Below, piece after piece: positions 44,401-52,750 of a stretch of 64,000 bases of DNA. The notes beneath the pieces are model-generated. The model was not told the origin of the DNA, searched no databases, and worked only from the letters and a program-made list of their open reading frames with translations. Made by a program: the position numbers and the translations under genes. Numbering within the stretch: the stretch's first letter is position 1; every line of letters starts with the position of its first letter. The DNA is from Polyangiaceae bacterium (GTDB lineage: Bacteria > Myxococcota_A > Polyangia > Polyangiales > Polyangiaceae): the NCBI GenBank assembly GCA_013361525.1, contig JABFXY010000026.1:62001-126000 (forward strand), in the 5' to 3' direction.

Positions 44401-45972
44401 GACCTCAAGCGCCTCCTCGAGCGCGTGACCGATCACGCGATTGCTCTGCTCGCCGCCGAGCGCGGCTTCATCATCCTGAAGAGCGAGCGAGAAGACCGAG
44501 CTCCCGGCGATCTGTCGATTCACGCGTCGCGCGACCAAGCGGGTGACGACCCACACGCGCGCTTCTCGCAATCGATCGCCGAGCGCGTCATTCGATCGAG
44601 CGAGCCCATCGTGACGTCGAGCGCACGCGACGACATCCGAATGGCGGACTACGTCTCGGTCCACCAGCTCATGTTGCAATCGGTCGCGTGTGTGCCCATC
44701 CGCTCGCGATCGGCGGGAACCATCGGCGCTCTCTATCTCGAGACGAGGCTGCGCTCGGTCGCGAGCTTCGCCGAAGAGCTCCCATTGCTCGTCGCGCTCG
44801 CGGACCAGGTCGCCATAGCGATCGAAACCGCCCGCCTCGTCTCCGAGAACGAGCGCCGCGCGCAGGCGCTCGAGAAGGCCAATAGTGAGCTCGAGGACGC
44901 GCGAAAAAAGCTCGAAGAGCTGCTCGGCCACAGAACGGCGCAATTGCAGGCGACCCGGCGCGATCTGCGTTCGGCGCGCGCCGTCCTCAAGAGCCATTTC
45001 GGTTACGAAGGCCTCGTCGGTACGAGCGAGGCCATGCGACGCGTGTACGCGCTCATCGACCGCGTGAAGGACACCGATGTCCCGGTGCTTCTCGTCGGCG
45101 AAAGCGGCACCGGAAAAGAGGTCGTGGCGCGGGCCATTCACAATGCTTCACCCCGTGCGCGCAGCCCGTTCCTCGGGCTCAACTGCGGAGCGATCCCCGA
45201 GCACTTGCTCGAGAGCGAGCTCTTCGGCCACGTACGCGGTGCATTCACGGGCGCCGAGCGCGATCGACGCGGCCTCTTTCGCGAGGCGACCGGCGGGACG
45301 TTGCTCCTCGACGAGATCGGCGAAATGGCCCACAAGATGCAGGCCGGGCTGCTCCGCGTCCTGCAGGAAAAGGTCGTGCGACCCGTCGGGGGCGCCCGCG
45401 AGGAGTCGGTGGACACCCGCGTCATCGCCGCCACCCATCGCGACCTCCAAGCGATGGTGGAGGAGGGGAAGTTCCGCGAAGACCTCTTCTATCGCTTGAA
45501 CGTCATCCAGGTGCGTGTTCCCCCGCTGCGCGAACGCATCGACGACATCCCCGTCCTCATCGACCATTTTCTCGGCATCTTCGCGGCGCGTTATCACCGC
45601 GAGCGACGGAGCGTCTCGCGCGCTGCCTTGAAGATGCTCGTTGCGCACCGCTGGCCGGGCAACGTCCGCCAATTGGAGAATGCATTGCTCAATGCGTGGG
45701 TGCTCTCCGACGGGCCGGAGCTCGAAATCGAAGACTTCGAGCTGACGGATCCCTCGGCAGGCGCCGCCCTTCGGAAACCTGCGCCGGCCGGCCAGCCTGC
45801 GGCCGCTGCGCCGTCCGTCGCGACGAGCCTGGACGCGCACCGAGCGAACGAGCGCGACCGCATCCTGCAGGCGTTGTCGGCGTGCAATTGGAACCGCGTT
45901 CGCGCGGCCGAGCTCATTGGAATGCCCCGTCGCACGTTCTATCGGCGATTGCGGGAATACGGCATTCAGTGA
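41485..45972 (+). CDS. Ser/Thr kinase / AAA-TPR / GAF / sigma-54 activator fusion
   Basis: ATG at 41485 gives 1495 residues. Domains in order: Hanks-type kinase about 9-265 (Gly loop GKGGGGEVW, K38, HGDVKPAN at 135-142, DLG at 155-157); an ATPase like those of signal-transduction ATPases with Walker A GPRGSGRTT at 293; about 16 TPR-like units to about 930; GAF 953-1115; coiled coil; sigma-54 AAA domain with GESGTGKE at 1205 and GAFTGA-type loop at about 1252; C-terminal Fis-type HTH (NRVRAAELIGMPRRTFYRRL). The HGD in place of HRD marks a non-RD kinase. It would phosphorylate partners and also activate sigma-54 promoters. The neighbours give no target. No clear ribosome site precedes the ATG. 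Confidence 0.92.
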   Translation: MTPVLPPRFEAVEPLGKGGGGEVWSVRDRLTGRVVALKALGERADEEESLALVREAIALSGLEGLDVPRVLRFGRLPTSDRPYLVRELVHGESLASLCKKLSSAEPDRARAKLALLAVARAANQLTALHRAQLLHGDVKPANIIVSDEGKATLVDLGLATAFRDRGAQPKGLTLLYAAPELLEGGALTVRAEVFALGATLRDVLEAAKPALDAREVTPLDDVVRRATNPRPEARYPSVDELANALFVAMPDLRPKDEGSPRAAWPVVGLDEPARALARHVEGMDAGTALVVTGPRGSGRTTLMRRVAWTLGLGGRKVAWIEAKDVGDPLRAIELESEGVVDRRALIVLVDDAEHLSNAALDALGRLREEGTRVVVTASGEARIPGPTLEVFPMARLEVEAANDLVLRNLPSLNETVVAHVVERAQRWPGPLRSLVEQLQGAPVVGVADVDRLAATTEVAPHTRRAGQHEAVEAIRAVLERGHFEEAAELLEAQRDERSIEIAILRARLASNQGEWRRSLEELASVADELDSTTDTLAAEYLLELARAHLRAGDNAACEQAADEVVSRYAGAVDDAVAEGTPRRLVVAVTEAKAIGGLAKSFLAKHDEARAWLASSVEIARALADARTLSITLGSLAFALQRTGKLDEAQTAYEEALTNAEAASDAGTLATTRLNLAGVAKAKGDLSQALVHLEAAVDMGRRSGRRATLRQALLNLANLDVYLGRLARARVSIETLALERMDLPPHFAAQLLALEGEHAAKSRELERAEALCRACADAYRRLSRPVDAAEAMLEGLFATFARVGNTASSTELADMRARVQEAERLLGTSEAHRAALELARAKIAVFAQDVVQANAAFDRSIKSAEASKKRDWLARAYQARAAWYLEEGQRLAARRDREAALAVLEEIASRLPRDLREVYWDDPMRRSLRDVEVSLHAPAAGQTLGASAIPGAVVREDRFARLLEINRQIAGTYDLKRLLERVTDHAIALLAAERGFIILKSEREDRAPGDLSIHASRDQAGDDPHARFSQSIAERVIRSSEPIVTSSARDDIRMADYVSVHQLMLQSVACVPIRSRSAGTIGALYLETRLRSVASFAEELPLLVALADQVAIAIETARLVSENERRAQALEKANSELEDARKKLEELLGHRTAQLQATRRDLRSARAVLKSHFGYEGLVGTSEAMRRVYALIDRVKDTDVPVLLVGESGTGKEVVARAIHNASPRARSPFLGLNCGAIPEHLLESELFGHVRGAFTGAERDRRGLFREATGGTLLLDEIGEMAHKMQAGLLRVLQEKVVRPVGGAREESVDTRVIAATHRDLQAMVEEGKFREDLFYRLNVIQVRVPPLRERIDDIPVLIDHFLGIFAARYHRERRSVSRAALKMLVAHRWPGNVRQLENALLNAWVLSDGPELEIEDFELTDPSAGAALRKPAPAGQPAAAAPSVATSLDAHRANERDRILQALSACNWNRVRAAELIGMPRRTFYRRLREYGIQ

Positions 45973-46044
45973 GGTGAGCTACGGCGGCGGCGACCGCCAT
46001 CGTATCGGAACGCGGGTCGGACTCTGCCTTGCAACATCCGACGC

Positions 46045-48813
46045 ATGGCCGCCGTGTCCGAACGTTCGACGTCCACGCCACAGCTCTGGTACGCCCTGCC
46101 GCCCGACCGCGCGCTGGACCTCCTCACCTCCAGCGAGGCCGGGCTCTCCTCGGATGAGGCGGCCACGCGGCTCGAGCAATTTGGTCCCAATGTGCTCGAG
46201 CGCGCAAAAGGGGTCAGTCCGCTGACGCTGCTCTGGCGCCAGCTCAATAGCCCCATTGTGTTTCTCTTGCTCGGATCGTCGGCGCTCGCAGCCGTTCTGG
46301 GGAAGATGATCGACGCGGCCGTCGTCCTCGGCGCCGTCGTCGTGAACACCATCATTGGGTTCTTGCAGGAGTTTCGCGCGGCGAAGGCCATCGAGGCGCT
46401 GTCCGGAATGGTCCCGCAGCAGGCGCAGGTGGTTCGTGACGGACGCCTGACCACGGCCTCGGCCTCATCACTCGTCCCCGGCGATATCGTCTCGATGTCG
46501 TCGGGTGATCGCGTCCCCGCCGACGTTCGGCTGCTCTCCAGTCGGAACCTCCAGGTGGAGGAAGCCGCGCTGACGGGTGAATCGGTCCCCGCCGAAAAGA
46601 CGACGGCAGCCGTCTCCGAGGACGCCACGATCGGCGACCGCAGGAGCATGGCCTACAACGGCACGTTGGTGACCGCCGGCACGGCGACAGCGCTTGTCGT
46701 CGCGACGGGCAAAGCAACCGAGCTCGGTCGCATTTCGAACATGTTGGAGGAAGCCTCGGAGCTGCAAACGCCGCTCACGAAGGCCATGGCCACGGTCGGC
46801 AAATGGCTCACCGTCGCGGTGCTCGCCATTTCGTTCATTCTCGCGGGCGTCAGCCTCGCCCGGGGGTATTCGGTCGCCGACGCCGTCCTCGTCGCCGTGA
46901 CACTCGCGGTCGCGGCGATTCCTGAAGGGTTGCCCGCCATCATCACCATTGCGCTGGCCATCGGTGTCCAGCGAATGGCCGCGCGCCGAGCCGTCGTGCG
47001 AAAGCTACCGTCGGTCGAGACGCTCGGGAGCACCACCGTCATTTGCTCGGACAAGACGGGGACCCTGACGCGCAACGAGATGACCGTCCTCACCATTGCG
47101 ACTCCGAAGTGCCGGTACACGTTCTCCGGCGTCGGTTACGAGCCGACGGGCGAGCTCACCATTTCGGACGGCGAGCGTGAGGAAGACCTGGAGGGTGCGA
47201 ACCAGCTCCTCATCGCAGCGGCGCTCTGCAACGACGCGTCGGTTCAGCAGCAAAATGGCCAATGGCAGCTCACCGGTGATCCGACCGAGGGCGCGCTCGT
47301 CGTCGCTGCGATGAAGGCCGGTCACGACGTGCACGCACTACGCACGGACTGGCGGCGGCTCGACGCGATTCCATTCGAATCGGAGCACCAATTCATGGCG
47401 TCGCTACACGCAATGCCGGACGGCACCGTCGTCGCGTTCATGAAGGGTGCGCCCGAGGTCGTGGTCAGCCGTTGCGACATCGCGTCGGACCGAGCGTCGG
47501 AGATAACGCGCCAGGTGACGACGCTCGCGTCAGGCGGGATGCGTATCCTCGCCGTCTCGCAGAAGGTCTTCGCGCGCGATGCGACCTCTCTCGAGCCGCG
47601 TGACGTCGAATCGGGCTTCGAGCTCCTCGGCCTGCAGGGAATGATCGATCCTCCGCGCCCCGAAGCCATCGCGGCGGTCAAAGCCTGTCACGCCGCCGGC
47701 ATCACCGTGAAGATGATCACCGGCGACCACCTCGAGACGGCCGCTGCCATCGGGCGCGAGCTCGGCCTCGTCCGCGACGACCAGCGCGGCATGAGCGGCC
47801 ACGAGCTCGCGAAGCTCGATCCGACCCAGATGCGCCGCGCCGCGCGCACGACCAACGTGTTTGCCCGCGTCGCGCCGGAGCACAAGCTCGGTTTGGTCAA
47901 AGCGCTTCAGGAGGAGGGCCACGTCGTCGCGATGACCGGTGACGGCGTGAACGACGCACCATCGCTGAAACAAGCGAACGTGGGTGTGGCGATGGGCATT
48001 ACCGGCACCGCGGTATCGAAAGAGGCGGCGGACATCGTCCTCACCGACGACAACTTCGCTTCGATCGCTGCGGCCGTCGAAGAAGGGCGCCGCGTCTACG
48101 ACAACCTCCTCAAGTCGCTCGCGTTCGTGCTCCCGACGAACCTCGCGCTAGGCCTCGTCCTGATCGCGGCCGTCGCGTTTTTCCCCGTCCTCGAAATCGG
48201 CGGGAAGCTCGTGCCGCTCATGCCGATGCTGCCGACGCAGATTTTGTGGGTGAACCTCGTCGCCTCCGTAGCGCTCTCGCTGCCGCTCGCCTTCGAGGTC
48301 AAAGAGCCGGACACGATGTCTCGCCCGCCGCGGGATCCGAAGACACCCATTCTCGGCCGGTTCGTCCTTCGGCGTACGTCGCTCGTCGCCTTCCTCATGG
48401 CCGTTGGCGCCATTGGCTTGTTCCTCTGGGAGTACTACCAAGAGCTGCCGAGGAGCGGCCACGAGTTCGCCTTGCGCGAAGCGCAGACGATGGCGGTGAC
48501 GACCATCATCTTCGCCCAGATCTTCTATCTGCTTCAGTGCCGGTCGCTGCGCGGCTCACTGCTCAGATTGGGCATCTTCTCCAACTGGACGATTTTCGCG
48601 GGTATCGCGGCGATTGTGGTGTTGCAAGCGGGCTTCGTCTACATCCCGTTCATGCAGCGAGTGTTCGGCACCGCCCCGCTGTCTCTCCATGCGATTGCAT
48701 TCTCCGCCCTCGTCGGGTCGGTGATTTTGCCGGTCATCGGCCTCGAAAAGGCCATTCGTAATCGGTTCCGAGCCGACGTGCCCACGCGGCGCCTCGCCCA
48801 CCAAGCGCGATGA
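46045..48813 (+). CDS. P-type cation-transporting ATPase (P2 group)
   Basis: The 922-residue protein has TGES at 177-180, PEGLP at 293-297 in the fourth membrane segment, phosphorylation site DKTGTLT (D336) and hinge GDGVND (D633-D637). About ten membrane segments are present, the last four in 680-905. The N-terminal cation-ATPase domain (about 15-75) and PEGLP resemble Ca2+-ATPases and MgtA-like pumps. In the sixth segment the usual NLVTDG Asp is replaced (NLVASVALSLPLAFE), so the ion cannot be deduced. It exports or takes up a cation at the inner membrane. ATG chosen at 46045. Confidence 0.93.
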   Translation: MAAVSERSTSTPQLWYALPPDRALDLLTSSEAGLSSDEAATRLEQFGPNVLERAKGVSPLTLLWRQLNSPIVFLLLGSSALAAVLGKMIDAAVVLGAVVVNTIIGFLQEFRAAKAIEALSGMVPQQAQVVRDGRLTTASASSLVPGDIVSMSSGDRVPADVRLLSSRNLQVEEAALTGESVPAEKTTAAVSEDATIGDRRSMAYNGTLVTAGTATALVVATGKATELGRISNMLEEASELQTPLTKAMATVGKWLTVAVLAISFILAGVSLARGYSVADAVLVAVTLAVAAIPEGLPAIITIALAIGVQRMAARRAVVRKLPSVETLGSTTVICSDKTGTLTRNEMTVLTIATPKCRYTFSGVGYEPTGELTISDGEREEDLEGANQLLIAAALCNDASVQQQNGQWQLTGDPTEGALVVAAMKAGHDVHALRTDWRRLDAIPFESEHQFMASLHAMPDGTVVAFMKGAPEVVVSRCDIASDRASEITRQVTTLASGGMRILAVSQKVFARDATSLEPRDVESGFELLGLQGMIDPPRPEAIAAVKACHAAGITVKMITGDHLETAAAIGRELGLVRDDQRGMSGHELAKLDPTQMRRAARTTNVFARVAPEHKLGLVKALQEEGHVVAMTGDGVNDAPSLKQANVGVAMGITGTAVSKEAADIVLTDDNFASIAAAVEEGRRVYDNLLKSLAFVLPTNLALGLVLIAAVAFFPVLEIGGKLVPLMPMLPTQILWVNLVASVALSLPLAFEVKEPDTMSRPPRDPKTPILGRFVLRRTSLVAFLMAVGAIGLFLWEYYQELPRSGHEFALREAQTMAVTTIIFAQIFYLLQCRSLRGSLLRLGIFSNWTIFAGIAAIVVLQAGFVYIPFMQRVFGTAPLSLHAIAFSALVGSVILPVIGLEKAIRNRFRADVPTRRLAHQAR

Positions 48814-48860
48814 CCGGTCGGTAGCGAGGGCGGCTCGATCGCGCGGTCAGATTCCCGATT

Positions 48861-50957
48861 GTGTCGCGTCCGTGGTCGACCGTGCACGAAAGGGGCATTC
48901 TGCAGACGGAGCTTTGGGGCCTCCGCCTGCTCGCGTTCGCGATCGAGCGTGGGCCGGCGCCGGGCCGCACATTGGATACGACGTGGGTTCGTACGCTGGG
49001 GCTCGGCGGTCGTTTCGACGACGGCTTGCGCGACGAGGCCATTCAGAAGGCCATCCGCAAACGACGGAAGCACGCTGAAAAGGCATGTGCTGCGGAAGGT
49101 GCAAAGCGCTCCTCGCTCATCTTCGAGAACGTCGAGACCTTTGCGCGAGCGCTGGGCCTCGATGCCGTCGAACGCGATGTCCTCGCGCTCGCCGTGGCGT
49201 CCCACGACGACGACCTGCTGAAAGCGGCCTTCGCCGCCGTCGGTGCCGAGGTCACACAGCGATCCACCGAGCTCCTCGCGCGCGTGCTCGGCCACGACCG
49301 CGCTGCCATTCAGCAAGCGCTCGCGAGCTCCAGCGTGCTCGCGTCGACGGGTCTCGTGCGATTGGGAAAGTGCCACCACTACGGCCATTGCGAGCCCACG
49401 CAGCTCGCCTATGGATTCGCGGAATTGTTTTGCCGCGAGCACGACGGCGAGGCGGCCATGTTCGCCCGATTCTTCCGCCATGGCCGAGCCGCGCGGCTCG
49501 CGCGCGCCGATTACGATCACGTCGAGGCCGACGTTGCCGTCATCGTGAGCCTGCTGAAGGCGGCGGTGGCAGAACGCACGCCGGGCGTGAACATCCTCGT
49601 TCACGGCAAACCGGGCACCGGTAAGACCGAGCTCGCGCGAATGGTCGCCTCCGAAGCCGGGGCGAAGCTGTTCGAGGTCGTCGACGACGACGAAGAGGGC
49701 GACCCGATTCAGCGCCAGCGACGCCTCTCAGCCTATTCGCTCGCGCAGCGCCTTCTCGCCAACAGCGGCCCGGCGGTGTTGGTCTTCGACGAGCTCGAGG
49801 ACGCATTCCCGAAAGCGAGGCTCGCATCGATCGACGAGCCGCCCGAGCCCGACAAGGGCTGGACCGTCCGAATGCTCGAGACGAACGCCATTCCGGCGAT
49901 TTGGCTCGGTAATCGAATCTCCCAAATCGATCCGGCGTTTCTGCGTCGATTCGACTACGTCCTCGAGCTCGGCACGCCGCCCGCGAAGGTGCGAAAGCGC
50001 GTGCTCGCGCGTTATGCCAACGGTTTGCAAGTCCGCGATACGTGGATCGAGCGCGCGGCGCGCGACGAGCGGCTGACTCCGGCCCACATCGAGCGTGCGA
50101 CGCGTGTCGTGCGGCTCGTGGGCGCCGCGTCCCCAGCGCTCGCCGAGAGCACGCTCGAGCGAGTGTTGGATCGCTCGCTGTCGGCGACGACGATGGCGCG
50201 GCCGAGCATTTCCGCCGCCCATTGCGAGCGATTCGACCTCGGCGCCTTGCAGGCCTCCGAGGACCTCGGTCGTGTCGTCGAAGGGCTCTCGCGAACGCGG
50301 TCCGGTTCGATTTGCCTTTATGGCCCTCCGGGGACGGGAAAGACCGCCTTCGCGCATCACGTGTCGACCGTCCTCGATTGCCCGCTCCACGTGCGACGCG
50401 CCTCCGACCTGTTGAGCCCGTATGTCGGCGAGACGGAGCAAAACCTCGCCGAGATGTTTCGCCGCGCCCGAAACGAGCGCGCCATGATCTTCCTCGACGA
50501 GGCCGACTCCTTCTTTCGATCCCGCGCGCGCGCGAACACGTCGTGGGAGGTCACGCAGGTGAACGAGCTCCTCGTCCAAGTCGAAATGTTCGACGGCGTC
50601 TTCGTCTGCGCGACCAACTTGGTGGACCAATTCGACGATGCCTCGATGCGCCGATTCGGACTCAAGATTCGCTTCGACCCGCCCAATGGGGAGCAGAGGT
50701 GGCGCCTGTTCGAGCGCCTCGTCCAAGACGCGGGCGCGTCCTGGGACGTCGACGCTTCGGCGCTGAAAGCGGTGGTCGGCCGGCTCGCCGGCATAACCCC
50801 GGGCGACTTCGCGACCGTCCTTCGCCGCGCGCGGCTGCTCGGTGTTTCGGAGAGCGCAGCAGCCCTCGCGGAGAGCCTCCGCCGTGAGGTGCGCGGCAAA
50901 GCCGCCGGCAGCAATCGAGAGATTGGCTTCGTGCAAGAGCCTGGCGAGCGCGCGTAA
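48861..50957 (+). CDS. Tandem AAA+ ATPase
   Basis: GTG at 48861 gives 698 residues with two AAA+ modules: Walker A GKPGTGKT at about 251 with Walker B VLVFDELED, and GPPGTGKT at about 490 with Walker B MIFLDEADSFF and the SRH SMRRFGLKIRFDP. The N-terminal 220 residues are helical with HCEP-type polar motifs and Cys/His clusters (GKCHHYGHCEP). This is the layout of Cdc48/proteasomal-type or CbxX-like double AAA proteins without known adaptor domains. Each core retains D/E of Walker B, so both may hydrolyse ATP. Its substrate is unknown. It lies between a P-type ATPase and a DUF1295 enzyme. Confidence 0.85.
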   Translation: MSRPWSTVHERGILQTELWGLRLLAFAIERGPAPGRTLDTTWVRTLGLGGRFDDGLRDEAIQKAIRKRRKHAEKACAAEGAKRSSLIFENVETFARALGLDAVERDVLALAVASHDDDLLKAAFAAVGAEVTQRSTELLARVLGHDRAAIQQALASSSVLASTGLVRLGKCHHYGHCEPTQLAYGFAELFCREHDGEAAMFARFFRHGRAARLARADYDHVEADVAVIVSLLKAAVAERTPGVNILVHGKPGTGKTELARMVASEAGAKLFEVVDDDEEGDPIQRQRRLSAYSLAQRLLANSGPAVLVFDELEDAFPKARLASIDEPPEPDKGWTVRMLETNAIPAIWLGNRISQIDPAFLRRFDYVLELGTPPAKVRKRVLARYANGLQVRDTWIERAARDERLTPAHIERATRVVRLVGAASPALAESTLERVLDRSLSATTMARPSISAAHCERFDLGALQASEDLGRVVEGLSRTRSGSICLYGPPGTGKTAFAHHVSTVLDCPLHVRRASDLLSPYVGETEQNLAEMFRRARNERAMIFLDEADSFFRSRARANTSWEVTQVNELLVQVEMFDGVFVCATNLVDQFDDASMRRFGLKIRFDPPNGEQRWRLFERLVQDAGASWDVDASALKAVVGRLAGITPGDFATVLRRARLLGVSESAAALAESLRREVRGKAAGSNREIGFVQEPGERA

Positions 50958-50992
50958 GCTTCGGGCTCCCGCCCGCAGGTGGGTGCCCGCCA

Positions 50993-51799
50993 ATGGATCA
51001 CGCTCTCGTCTTTGCAATCGAAGCAGCCGCCGTCGTCGCAGCAACATGCTGGCTACTCGGCATCCTGACGCGCGAGCACTCCTGGGTCGATCGCGCCTGG
51101 TCGATCGTCCCGCCGCTCTACGTCGGCTGGTTCGCGTGGCAGACCCGATTGTCGGATCCAAGGCTCGTCGTCATGGCTGTGTTGACGGCGCTCTGGGGGT
51201 TGCGCCTCACCTTCAACTTCGCGCGCAAAGGCGGCTACGCGAAAGGTGGAGAGGACTATCGCTGGCAGGTCCTGCGCCGCAAAATGACAGCGTGGCAATG
51301 GCAGCTCTTCGCGCTCGTCTTCATCGCCGGCGTGCAGAACGCCATCCTGCTCGGAATCACGCTTCCCGCGTGGGTAGCACTGCAGCCAGGGGCTCGGCCC
51401 TTCGGTCCAATCGACGCCGTCGCAACGCTTCTATTCGTATTGCTCCTCATCGGTGAAACATGGGCCGACGAGGAGCAATGGCGGTTCCACCAGCAAAAGA
51501 AGGCAAAGCTCGCGCGAGGGGAGGTCGTCGACCCGCCGTTTTGCACGACAGGCCTGTTTCGCTATTCGCGCCATCCCAACTTCTTCTGCGAACAGGGCAT
51601 GTGGTGGGCGCTCTACCTGTTTTCGATCGGCGCGACCGGCGAGGTCTTGAATGTATCGATCGCCGGGCCTGCGGTGCTGACGGGGTTGTTCCACGGCTCG
51701 ACGGGCTTCACGGAGAGCATCACGCTGTCGAAGTATCCGAGTTATGCGGAGTATCAGCGTACGACTTCGCGGCTTTGGCCGTGGCTTCCTCGTCGCTGA
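50993..51799 (+). CDS. DUF1295 (steroid 5-alpha-reductase-like) membrane protein
   Basis: The 268-residue protein has about six membrane segments and the DUF1295 hallmarks: EHSWVDRAWSIVPPLYV, GLRLTFNFARKGGY, DEEQWRFHQQKK and the C-terminal GLFRYSRHPNFFCEQGMWW. It belongs to the steroid 5-alpha-reductase/ICMT-like fold that binds NADPH and reduces or modifies lipids in the inner membrane. A link to the sterol methyltransferase at 37721 is possible but they are 12 kb apart. The ATG lies 35 bases after the AAA gene, so read-through transcription is likely. Confidence 0.88.
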   Translation: MDHALVFAIEAAAVVAATCWLLGILTREHSWVDRAWSIVPPLYVGWFAWQTRLSDPRLVVMAVLTALWGLRLTFNFARKGGYAKGGEDYRWQVLRRKMTAWQWQLFALVFIAGVQNAILLGITLPAWVALQPGARPFGPIDAVATLLFVLLLIGETWADEEQWRFHQQKKAKLARGEVVDPPFCTTGLFRYSRHPNFFCEQGMWWALYLFSIGATGEVLNVSIAGPAVLTGLFHGSTGFTESITLSKYPSYAEYQRTTSRLWPWLPRR

Positions 51800-51820
51800 A
51801 GCAACATCGTCGTCCGCCGT

Positions 51821-51958
51821 CAGTCATCGGAATTCGCTCGTCGGTCGTCGCTCGTCGATTCGTCGGCTGTCGATAGGTCGGTTGCCGATACGTCGGTTCG
51901 TCGGTCCGTCGGTTCGTCGGAATTCGCCGTCGGTCGTCGGATCCTCGGTCGTCGATGC
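51821..51958. repeat. Short degenerate tandem repeat (TCGTCGGT-like)
   Basis: About 16 degenerate copies of an 8-base unit TCGTCGGT/CGATCGGT-like run from 51821 to 51958. TCGGAATTCGC occurs twice (from 51827 and 51918). No spacers of regular length separate the units, so it is not CRISPR. It sits directly beside the four-helix-bundle pseudogene. Confidence 0.75.
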
Positions 51959-51959
51959 G

Positions 51960-52416
51960 AAATGGCCGCCGCGAAGCACGGCGGCCGCCCCCAACCGCTA
52001 CCAACGCCCCCAGCAACGCCGCCAAGCGCACCGCACAAGCCCGAAGCGCCGGCACCCGCGCCGTCTCAACGGCCCCGAGCATTGTCGCGCAATCGAGCGC
52101 GGAAACCGCCTCCGCCACCGAGCCCGGCGCGATGCTGAAGTGCCGATGGCGAATGCCCTGCCGGTCGGTCCGGCAACCCCTCCGCGATGTTCAGAACCGG
52201 ATTGGACGGAGTCCACGAAGTGGACGGAGTCCAGGGAGGTCTACGGAGTGCGCAGGTCACGAAGTGACCTGGCACGCGGTGAAACGCGCTCTTCGCGGCT
52301 CGGGTGGCCTGGTCCCGCAGCTCGGCGTCAGCGATGGCGGCCTGATGAACAAGGCAGGCGAACTCCCCGGCGACCACGTAAACGTCGAGCTGCTGAAAGG
52401 CGAGAATATCGTGCAC
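51960..52416 (-). pseudogene. Four-helix-bundle (S23/IVP-type) gene with insertion and frameshift
   Basis: GTG at 52416 has GGGAGG upstream and starts VHDILAFQQLDVYVVAGEFA, LRDQATRAAKSA, typical of 23S rRNA-intervening-sequence-type four-helix-bundle proteins. Then 87 bases of palindromic repeat (52198-52284) interrupt in frame before the conserved VLNIAEG. About 10 codons later, around 52161-52175, the frame shifts by one base; the remaining family sequence GIRHRHFSIAPGSVAEAVSA to LAALLGALVA continues in the other frame to about 51960. The in-frame stop is lost into the tandem repeat. The intact protein would be about 120 residues. Its role is unknown even in intact relatives. Confidence 0.8.
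52198..52284. repeat. In-frame palindromic insert, copy 2 of the short-hairpin repeat
   Basis: The 87-base element (29 codons) contains TGGACGGAGTCCA twice (52203-52215, 52221-52233), a hairpin GTCCAC/GTGGAC with loop GAA (52211-52225) and a 7-base stem AGGTCAC/GTGACCT with loop GAA (52254-52270). It shares CTACGGAGTGCGCAG with the element at 34290-34346. Being a multiple of three, it leaves the frame of the four-helix-bundle gene open. Confidence 0.7.
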
Positions 52417-52750
52417 GGGCGATCCTCCCGCCGGCGCCCGGAGCAGAGGCGGGAGGTCGCGCGGCGGGGCGTGGTGAGGACCCGATGCTGCCGGACCTGC
52501 GACGTCTATATCGAACCTTTGCGGTTGATCAGGCGGTTTTGGGGGGAAAACAGGCAAAACGTGGCGCACTAGGACAGTGTGGACCTGAGGACTGTGCGCC
52601 GCATGCCCGAGCGTAAGACTCGATTCGACAACGTCAGCCATGTCCCTGACCAACTCGTCAGTACGGGCAGGCTTGCATGCGCCGCGCGCTCCGTCGAACA
52701 TGTGAAATGACGTCGTATGCGTCGAGCTCGCTCGCGGAGCGGGGAGGGAG
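52417..52750. other. Intergenic region upstream of accessory module, no gene seen
   Basis: These 334 bases hold no convincing gene. A short stretch reading RRLYRTFAVD on the plus strand looks faintly like a transposase tail but lacks further match. Two GC-rich hairpin-like stretches occur near 52430-52480. The promoter of the downstream two-gene module is presumably here. Confidence 0.45.

Noticed and set aside
51821-51958. Possible CRISPR array
   Set aside because: Units are about 8 bases, degenerate and contiguous; there are no spacers and no cas genes in the window.
52490-52600. Transposase remnant (RLYRTFAVD-like)
   Set aside because: Only about ten residues resemble a transposase tail; no catalytic part, inverted repeats or target duplication could be found.
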